In this document: piece by piece, positions 58,369-64,000 of the stretch
Layout: each line of letters opens with the position of its first letter
Numbering within the stretch: position 1 is the stretch's first letter
DNA from: Ruminococcus flavefaciens
GTDB taxonomy: Bacteria; Bacillota; Clostridia; Oscillospirales; Ruminococcaceae
Length of the DNA stretch: 64,000 nucleotides
Direction: 5' to 3'
NCBI GenBank assembly: GCA_023663905.1
Contig: JAMPGO010000001.1
Span: 62,001 to 126,000, forward strand
Notes under the pieces: generated by a model
The model's input: the letters and a program-made list of their open reading frames with translations, nothing else
The model's database searches: none
Told to the model about the DNA's origin: nothing
Translations under genes and position numbers: made by a program

Positions 58369-58808
58369 GAGTTTTTTTCCGGAATATTTTTCTTGCTAAC
58401 GGGCTTGGCTTTTTTGCAGTCGGCAACGTCAACAGTCTCAATCTTGACAGTTTTCGGCAGATTGATAATCTGAAGGTTCGGGCAGTCCGAGAAATCAAGG
58501 CTTTCAATGCTTCCCGCATTGATAGTTATTGATTGCAGACCTGTACACTCGGAAAAATCAAGATTACCGATATTTTCGGCGGTGATAGTAAGCTCGTGAA
58601 GATTTTCACAGCCCGACAAATCAAGATAATCAATAGACTTTACGGTTTCGGGAACGGCTGATTTTTTATTCTCACTGCTGTTATATTCTGCGATAGCCTT
58701 TGCGGTGATAAACGGCTTGTTGCAGTAACTGCAAATCCACACGTCTCTTGAATCATCGACAGGCAGAACAGCCGAGCAGTGAGGGCATTTAGATTCAACA
58801 AATGACAT
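58365..58808 (-). CDS. Small zinc-ribbon protein with LRR-like repeats
   Basis: A 147-residue cytoplasmic protein. C8, C11, C28 and C31 (CPHC, CSYC) make a zinc ribbon; a linker and three 21-23-residue repeats follow (LDLSGCENLHELTI, LDFSECTGLQSITI, LDFSDCPNLQIINL) like BspA-type leucine-rich repeats, then a lysine-rich tail. GGAG lies eight bases before the ATG. The zinc ribbon plus repeat layout mirrors the RCC1-like protein at 15266-16351. Function unknown; protein binding is likely. Confidence 0.8.
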   Translation of the reverse strand: MSFVESKCPHCSAVLPVDDSRDVWICSYCNKPFITAKAIAEYNSSENKKSAVPETVKSIDYLDLSGCENLHELTITAENIGNLDFSECTGLQSITINAGSIESLDFSDCPNLQIINLPKTVKIETVDVADCKKAKPVSKKNIPEKNS

Positions 58809-58843
58809 AACAATTACTCCGCATTATAAATTTTTATAATAAT

Positions 58844-58872
58844 ATTATACAGTAACAAGTGCGGTTTGTCAA
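58844..58872 (-). promoter_or_regulatory. Promoter of the zinc-ribbon gene
   Basis: Minus-strand TTGACA (58872-58867), 17-bp spacer, TATAAT (58849-58844); full consensus. Confidence 0.85.
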
Positions 58873-58885
58873 GATTTTTATTGAA

Positions 58886-58912
58886 AAAAATCCCTGCTGA
58901 AAAAGCAGGGAT
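58886..58912 (-). terminator. Terminator of the YfhO-type gene
   Basis: TCCCTGCT (58891-58898), GAAAA loop, AGCAGGGA (58904-58911); on the minus strand a TTTTTTT run follows. Confidence 0.88.
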
Positions 58913-58919
58913 AAAAAGA

Positions 58920-61900
58920 TTAGTTTTTATTTTCTTCCGAATCGTCTGCGGATTCCTCCGAAAGCTCGAAATCAGTGGGAGCGAGCGAGTCATCGTCGTC
59001 GGATTTTTTCTCCTCGGACTTTATATCGACCTCCGCCACAGCACCTTTGGATTTTATAATATCCTTCACAGGCTTTTTAGCCTCGGTTTTCGGCGGATTG
59101 TAATCAATCGCAAGACCCTGTTTCCTGAGAATATAAACCTGATTGTTTTTTCTGTCCCAGAGGAAGAACAGGACAACTACAGCTATACCGAGAATAAGAA
59201 GAATCACACCCATTTTGAATCCGGGCGGAGAATATTTCATCTCGATTGTATGGTGACCCTCAGAAAGTCTTATACCCATAAGTGCGTTGAGAACAACGAC
59301 CTGCCCGGGTTTGCTGTTGTCGTACTGCTCATCGTTGGCAGTAAAGTTGCGCATAATGCTTGTGCCGTCATCGGAGAAAGTTTCCTCAAACTGCTCGTCA
59401 ATCTTTTTGCCGTCAACCTTTACAGTCCAGCCGGGTTCATACGGAATAGAAGTGTAGAAAATCTGACCGTCCTGAGCGTCAATATCGCCGACAAGACGAG
59501 TTGACTTAGTTTTTGAGAGGTCGAGATTCCAAGTATTCTGCTTAAGCTTTTCAATATCCTCGTGGAAAGCTTCGTAATCAAGATGATAGAACTGGAAATC
59601 CTTAATCATAATATACTCGTTGTTTCCGCTCTTATCCTGCTGGAGAATAGTGAGACGTACTTCAAGCTCCGTGCCTGCGGGATAAGTGCCGATATTGACG
59701 ATAGAGTAGTCATAACCGTCGTAGTAGCTTCCGTAGCCGTCAAAAGAATTTGCAGCAAACTCGCCTGTTTCAGGGTCTTTGGTAGAAGAAACCCAGAGAT
59801 TGCACTTTTTGGGGTTATCGGATTTGAGATACATATAAACGGGCGACTCATCCTCAACAGTGATATGGATTCTGACAGTCGGGTCAACCGCATTTGTATT
59901 TGCATTATAGCAGTGCTGATTATTGTAGTTTGATTCCCAGCACTCATTCAGTACGATTTCGGGATACTGAGAGCCTGAAATTCTCTTGAAATACTCTTTA
60001 GGCTGTAAGTCGGAATAATCCTCTGTGCTTCCTGTCATAGAGCTGAGGAAGTTATTCATACTGTTGAACGGATTATCATTTCCGAGGAAGCTGAGCCTTA
60101 AAATATCATCATCAGCCATAAAGCCGATAGGAAGAGCGTCGGGATTCTCGTAAATGTCAAGAGCTTTCTCGCCATTTTCAGTCTCGTAAGTTGTTGACTC
60201 AACAAGATTGTAGTAAGGGCTGAGAAGGGATTCATTATCGTTTTTGACTTGGTTATCAAGGACATACTTGATACCGAGAAGCGAATCGGCAACCGGAGTA
60301 TTTCCGTCATATCTTGTTTCATAGCTCTTTGTGGTATAGCCGAGAGTTTCAATAAATCTGATAATTCTGGCATTCATAACCGAGCTTGAATGCGAGATAC
60401 CCTTAAGACCGTAAGCCTGATTATCGTTTACATTACGGAAGAATGTTTTTTCCGCACGGTAGAAGCCGTCGTCAATATCCTCGAGCTTCTGTGCAATGTC
60501 TTTAGCACCCATAATAGTGGAATATGATTTCCTTGACGAATAGTAAACTTCCTTGTCTATCTTGAAGATAGTATCAAAAGCGTTATATCCTGCCTCAAAG
60601 AATACAATAACAGCCATAACAGCCGAAACGATATTATAGGTTGATTTCTTTTTGGAGTGGCTCAATAACCAGAGCAGGAGCAGATAAACAGCCGACAGCA
60701 CCGCACCGAATACGATAGTACCGAGGAAGAGGTGATTTGTTGATTCGCCGTTAATAGTAACCTGGTCTGAGTAAGGCATAATAGCGGCATACTTATATCT
60801 GTCCTCATTGTAGTTGAAATTGGGCTGAACAGCGTCGTATACAAAGCAGAGAACAGCGATTCCTGCAAAAACGCCGAAAACGTGCTTGAACTCCAGTTTA
60901 TAGCCCTCCAGATTCGAGAATGCCTCCGCAGCCATAGAAACGAGTACGAAAGAAACGATGAATGAGTATCTGTAGGGAAGCCAGTTAGGGTCTTGTCCGC
61001 CGTGCCACATCATATTAAGTGGCTTAATCCACATACTTATGAACATAACAGCGAGAATAAACGAATAGCCGATTTTGCGGTTTTTCTTGATATTCTTGTT
61101 GAAGTAGTACAGCGGAACGAGTACGAACGAGAGAACACCGCAGTAAATTTCGGGTCTGCCGTACATTCTCGTACCCTCGTCAACGTTTACGGAGTAATAC
61201 TGGTTCGGGAAAAGAGTCGGGAGAAGCTCGACGGGGTTGAACATAGTGCGCATAGAGTAATCAGGCTGAGAGAAATCGAACTTTCCGAGAGCGAGCGCAT
61301 TATATACAGGCATAATCATAATATAACTGCACATAAGGACAACACCCGTTGAAAGCACCATTCTGCCTGTTACCTTTGCATAGTCCATAACACCGTTGAA
61401 CTTTCTCTTTGCGCCGAAAAACAGGTAGTAAACGAAGTAGAAGGCGACGAATATTGCAATCATAAAGCCGATGTAGAAGTTGGCGATGAACATAATTGCA
61501 AGCGGAATGATATAGTTGATTTTTCTTCCGTCATCCACAAGATATTCAAGACCGAGTATAACGAGCGGAAGGAAGATAGGACCGTCAATCCACATAGGGT
61601 CGATGAGCTGAATAGCAACATATGACATCTGAGCGTACATCGTTGCGAAAATCACAGCCTGAAGCGGTTTGACGTTTTTGGAGTGATATGCAAAGGCGAA
61701 GAACGAAGCACCGCACGCACCGACTTTGCACAACTGCATAATCATAAGGCTTTCGATTATCATACTTCTTGGAAGCAGGATAACAATAAAAGTGAACGGA
61801 CTTGCGAGATAGTATCCGATAACACCCTGATAACCTCCCGAAAGGTTTCTGGACCAGCTGTAAAGCGGACTTTCTCCGCTCCAGAAGCAGTCACGGATAT

Positions 61901-62120
61901 TCTCGAAGTAGTACACATACTGACCGTTTAAGTCAAGGGTCAGCACAGAGCGCTCTCCGAAAGGATAAACTCCGAAGATAGCATAGGCGATTAGGGTCAG
62001 CAGAGCGGGAATCAGGAAAGCAGCGACATAGTATACAGGCAACAGCTTTACTTTTTCCGCAGGTTTAGTCGGCAGTGCTCCGACAGGAACTTTCTGACTG
62101 ACGGCTTTTGTTTTGGACAA
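58920..62120 (-). CDS. YfhO-family membrane protein
   Basis: A 1066-residue protein with about twelve spans in the N-terminal half. The first begins AAFLIPALLTLIAYAIFGVYPFG; the later extracellular portion is beta-rich (residues 540-900) with a last span around 965-985 (VILLILGIAVVVLFFLW). A charged cytoplasmic tail ends it. YfhO-type proteins are GT-C-like and decorate lipoteichoic acid or other cell-surface polymers in Bacilli. The start is a TTG at 62120 with AGGAGG seven bases upstream, so the unusual start is well supported. The sugar donor is unknown. Confidence 0.92.
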   Translation of the reverse strand: MSKTKAVSQKVPVGALPTKPAEKVKLLPVYYVAAFLIPALLTLIAYAIFGVYPFGERSVLTLDLNGQYVYYFENIRDCFWSGESPLYSWSRNLSGGYQGVIGYYLASPFTFIVILLPRSMIIESLMIMQLCKVGACGASFFAFAYHSKNVKPLQAVIFATMYAQMSYVAIQLIDPMWIDGPIFLPLVILGLEYLVDDGRKINYIIPLAIMFIANFYIGFMIAIFVAFYFVYYLFFGAKRKFNGVMDYAKVTGRMVLSTGVVLMCSYIMIMPVYNALALGKFDFSQPDYSMRTMFNPVELLPTLFPNQYYSVNVDEGTRMYGRPEIYCGVLSFVLVPLYYFNKNIKKNRKIGYSFILAVMFISMWIKPLNMMWHGGQDPNWLPYRYSFIVSFVLVSMAAEAFSNLEGYKLEFKHVFGVFAGIAVLCFVYDAVQPNFNYNEDRYKYAAIMPYSDQVTINGESTNHLFLGTIVFGAVLSAVYLLLLWLLSHSKKKSTYNIVSAVMAVIVFFEAGYNAFDTIFKIDKEVYYSSRKSYSTIMGAKDIAQKLEDIDDGFYRAEKTFFRNVNDNQAYGLKGISHSSSVMNARIIRFIETLGYTTKSYETRYDGNTPVADSLLGIKYVLDNQVKNDNESLLSPYYNLVESTTYETENGEKALDIYENPDALPIGFMADDDILRLSFLGNDNPFNSMNNFLSSMTGSTEDYSDLQPKEYFKRISGSQYPEIVLNECWESNYNNQHCYNANTNAVDPTVRIHITVEDESPVYMYLKSDNPKKCNLWVSSTKDPETGEFAANSFDGYGSYYDGYDYSIVNIGTYPAGTELEVRLTILQQDKSGNNEYIMIKDFQFYHLDYEAFHEDIEKLKQNTWNLDLSKTKSTRLVGDIDAQDGQIFYTSIPYEPGWTVKVDGKKIDEQFEETFSDDGTSIMRNFTANDEQYDNSKPGQVVVLNALMGIRLSEGHHTIEMKYSPPGFKMGVILLILGIAVVVLFFLWDRKNNQVYILRKQGLAIDYNPPKTEAKKPVKDIIKSKGAVAEVDIKSEEKKSDDDDSLAPTDFELSEESADDSEENKN

Positions 62121-62189
62121 TGTTTTTCCTCCTCAATATAAAAAATTTAATTTACAGTCATATTGTCAACAGTAAATTATACATTAACA

Positions 62190-62218
62190 ATTATACTATA
62201 CTTTTCTGCCTTTTGCAA
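62190..62218 (-). promoter_or_regulatory. Promoter of the YfhO-type gene
   Basis: Minus-strand TTGCAA (62218-62213), 17-bp spacer, TATAAT (62195-62190). Confidence 0.75.
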
Positions 62219-62247
62219 GAGTTATATACATTTTTTTTAATAAAAAA

Positions 62248-62284
62248 CAAAAAATCCGCCGGGATTTCCCTGACGGATTTATTT
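62248..62284 (-). terminator. Terminator of the M23-dockerin gene
   Basis: On the minus strand AATCCGTCAGGG and TCCCGGCGGATT pair with an internal mismatch around an AAA loop, then TTTTTTG. Confidence 0.8.
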
Positions 62285-63565
62285 TTACATCATTCTCTCA
62301 TAAACCTTCTGTCTCATATCAACCATATCAAAAACATCAACGACAGAATCCCTGTTTATATCTGCGGAAGCATACTGTTCAGCAGTAAAAGCGTCGCCGT
62401 TGAGGAGATATTTCTGAAGAAGAACGAGGTCGGCAATATTTACATCGCCGTCGGCATTAATATCGCCTGTTTTTTCGCTGTTATTTTCGCCAACATAGAA
62501 CACCGAGCTTATAAGCGTGAATTTCTGCCCTGCTTCGTCCTCAGCCTCAACTTTATATATATAAGAACCTGCGCCGAGACTGTTAAAAGTAATCTGCCTG
62601 TCAAATTCGCCCGACAAATCATAGCTCAGCGAATGCGGATTTTTCTCGGCGATAACAACAGGAGTTGAGCCGTCGCACCGATAAACACCGCCCCAGACCC
62701 TTTCAAGAGGAAGCTGTGAATTTATAACACCCTTTATGCCGAATTTCGCACCCACATCAAAAGTACCCTGCGGAACGTTTGCACCGGAAATAGTCATATC
62801 CGATGATAAGCTTCCTGTTTTCTGTAGATACTCCATAGCACAGCATCCGACCGTGCCGTTGTACTCAATATGCGCCCATATGCCGTCGGATTTGGTAACA
62901 AGTATCTCCGAACCCGGAGGAATACTTCCGACAACCTCAGAATCCGTGCTGTGACCGTTTCTTATATTAAGATACGTATCAACACCGTAAGTAGTATAAA
63001 CGCCTGCATAGCTGTTACTGCAAGCGCAGTCGTCGGGAACATTGCTTTTGCTGTCATCGTATGTAAAACAGGTAAGAGGGTCGTAGTAAGTAACATACGG
63101 CGCACCGCCTAGCAGAGTATCGCAGATACCGAAATGGAGGTGACTGCCATATGAAAGCCCCGTATTTCCGACATAGCCGATAACATCGCCCTTGTTAACA
63201 GTCTGACCGCTGTATACATTCATAGCAGAGCAGTGCGCATAGAACGTATAGAGATTCAGTTCCTCGTGCCACAGGATAATAAGATAGCCGTATGAATCGT
63301 GCCATTGAGCCGAAACGCATTCACCGTCGCAGACAGCGTAGATATTTGCGCCATAGTCGGCAGGAAGGTCAATTGCATTATGTGCGGAAGAGTTGCCGTA
63401 GTTTCTGCTTTCGTCGAAATACGTGGAAATATCTGTATATATATCATCAAGAGGCCACAGCGCATTATTTGAAGCGCAGGCACTCAGCCCTGCCGTATTG
63501 CAGACAGACAGGGCGAGAACTGCGACCGATAAAACCGAAGCCGATTTCTTCAATATATTAATCAT
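62285..63565 (-). CDS. Exported M23 peptidase with SH3 and dockerin domains
   Basis: A 426-residue exported protein. The signal peptide ends near LSAC (27-30), which could be a lipobox. The M23 (LytM-type) domain has H62/D66, H111 and the HLH of SHLHFG (142-144) as zinc and catalytic residues, so it should cut peptidoglycan cross-bridges or stems. A bacterial SH3 domain (about 195-245, TYLNIRNGHSTDSEVVGSI) and a beta-sandwich (255-355) follow. A type I dockerin (DINADGDVNIADLVLLQKYL, DINRDSVVDVFDMVDMRQ) is at the end. I start it at ATG 63565 (AAGG seven bases before), overlapping the proS stop by one base (TGATG). Confidence 0.93.
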   Translation of the reverse strand: MINILKKSASVLSVAVLALSVCNTAGLSACASNNALWPLDDIYTDISTYFDESRNYGNSSAHNAIDLPADYGANIYAVCDGECVSAQWHDSYGYLIILWHEELNLYTFYAHCSAMNVYSGQTVNKGDVIGYVGNTGLSYGSHLHFGICDTLLGGAPYVTYYDPLTCFTYDDSKSNVPDDCACSNSYAGVYTTYGVDTYLNIRNGHSTDSEVVGSIPPGSEILVTKSDGIWAHIEYNGTVGCCAMEYLQKTGSLSSDMTISGANVPQGTFDVGAKFGIKGVINSQLPLERVWGGVYRCDGSTPVVIAEKNPHSLSYDLSGEFDRQITFNSLGAGSYIYKVEAEDEAGQKFTLISSVFYVGENNSEKTGDINADGDVNIADLVLLQKYLLNGDAFTAEQYASADINRDSVVDVFDMVDMRQKVYERMM

Positions 63566-64000
63566 CAATATGCCTTACCCCAGTAAACCATATGTTTTGC
63601 AGGCTTTCCGCAGCATACGCAAACACCTGCGATTTTTTCCTGCATAAAGGGAATACAGCGTGAACCCACACCTGTTTTCTCCTTGACTTCATCCTCGCAG
63701 GCTTCTTCTCCGCACCACATAGCCTTGACAAATCCGTCGCCGTTTTCAGCAAGAGCGCTGTTGATTTCGTCAACAGTAGTGCAGGAATAAGTGCGGTTAT
63801 TCATATTGTCAAGAGCCTTCTGATACATACCGTCGTGAGCCTCTTTGAGCTTCTGAGCAACAGCTGATTCAAGCTCGTCAAGTGAAACGGTAACTTTCTC
63901 GCCGTTCCAGCGTGAAGCAATAACGCACTGACCTGCTTCAATATCCTTAGGACCGATTTCAACACGAACAGGCACGCCCTTCATCTCGTATTCAGCGAAC
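63565..64000 (-). CDS. proS: Prolyl-tRNA synthetase C-terminal end (partial)
   Basis: The last 145 residues are in the window; the gene begins beyond it. KGVPVRVEIGPKDIEAGQCV belongs to the anticodon-binding domain. The C-terminal zinc-binding-like domain with CxxC pairs (CEDEV, CVCCGKP) and the WGKAY ending are typical of the archaeal/eukaryal-type ProRS used by many Clostridia. The stop overlaps the start of the M23-dockerin gene by one base. The rest of the enzyme cannot be judged here. Confidence 0.9.
   Translation of the reverse strand, partial: FAEYEMKGVPVRVEIGPKDIEAGQCVIASRWNGEKVTVSLDELESAVAQKLKEAHDGMYQKALDNMNNRTYSCTTVDEINSALAENGDGFVKAMWCGEEACEDEVKEKTGVGSRCIPFMQEKIAGVCVCCGKPAKHMVYWGKAY

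Noticed and set aside
1..64000. CRISPR array, prophage or IS element
   Set aside because: No regularly spaced repeats, no transposase, integrase or phage structural gene was seen on either strand.

Overview
The window looks like chromosome from an anaerobic, low-to-medium-GC Gram-positive of the Ruminococcus/Oscillospiraceae type. The evidence is type I dockerin domains on secreted proteins, a T-box leader at thrS, AGGAGG-type ribosome sites, a GTP-type PEP carboxykinase, glycogen phosphorylase beside a GH13 enzyme, and compact genes with intrinsic terminators. This assignment is inferred from gene content only. I saw no IS element, integrase, CRISPR array, rRNA or tRNA.

Layout. 1-1766: end of uvrC, then a small accessory islet (XRE regulator, SLOG protein, MazEF-type toxin-antitoxin) lying between two copies of the same terminator hairpin. 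1783-4544: pckG and a cytidylate-kinase-like protein. 4595-15166 (minus): an eight-gene sugar ABC importer operon with one large binding protein, two permease pairs, an NHL/TPR protein, a Yip1-like protein and a DUF5696 protein, but no ATPase gene. It starts from a consensus promoter whose 17-bp spacer is itself a palindrome.

15266-31467 (minus) is the most interesting part. It is a ten-gene, 16.2-kb apparent operon with one recognisable promoter (31519-31547) and one terminator (15231-15262). It encodes four different Hsp70-like ATPases, a coiled-coil protein whose C-terminus resembles GrpE, two further coiled-coil proteins, a small radical SAM protein, a 1403-residue protein joining three CbbX/SpoVK-type AAA+ modules to a trypsin-like protease, and a zinc-ribbon/RCC1-like protein. 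I recognise no described system with this composition. The simplest reading is a dedicated ATP-driven recognition, remodelling and proteolysis machine; its target is unknown.

31801-46450: LysR regulator, Nudix hydrolase, AEC transporter, YitT protein, a 74-residue helical protein, a split 2-hydroxyacyl-CoA-dehydratase activase/dehydratase-like pair in an operon with a DUF2262-like protein and phosphatidylserine decarboxylase, murA, two membrane-attached cyclophilins, and a signal-peptidase-like protein that appears to lack its catalytic serine. 46901-53276: glycogen phosphorylase, GH13 glucosidase, and a membrane glycerophosphodiester phosphodiesterase that may be read from a leaderless mRNA. 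53307-64000 (minus): an LRR-transglutaminase-dockerin protein, a T-box-controlled operon (small unknown protein, thrS, unknown protein), a zinc-ribbon/LRR protein, a YfhO-type membrane protein, and an M23 peptidase-SH3-dockerin protein coupled to the end of proS.
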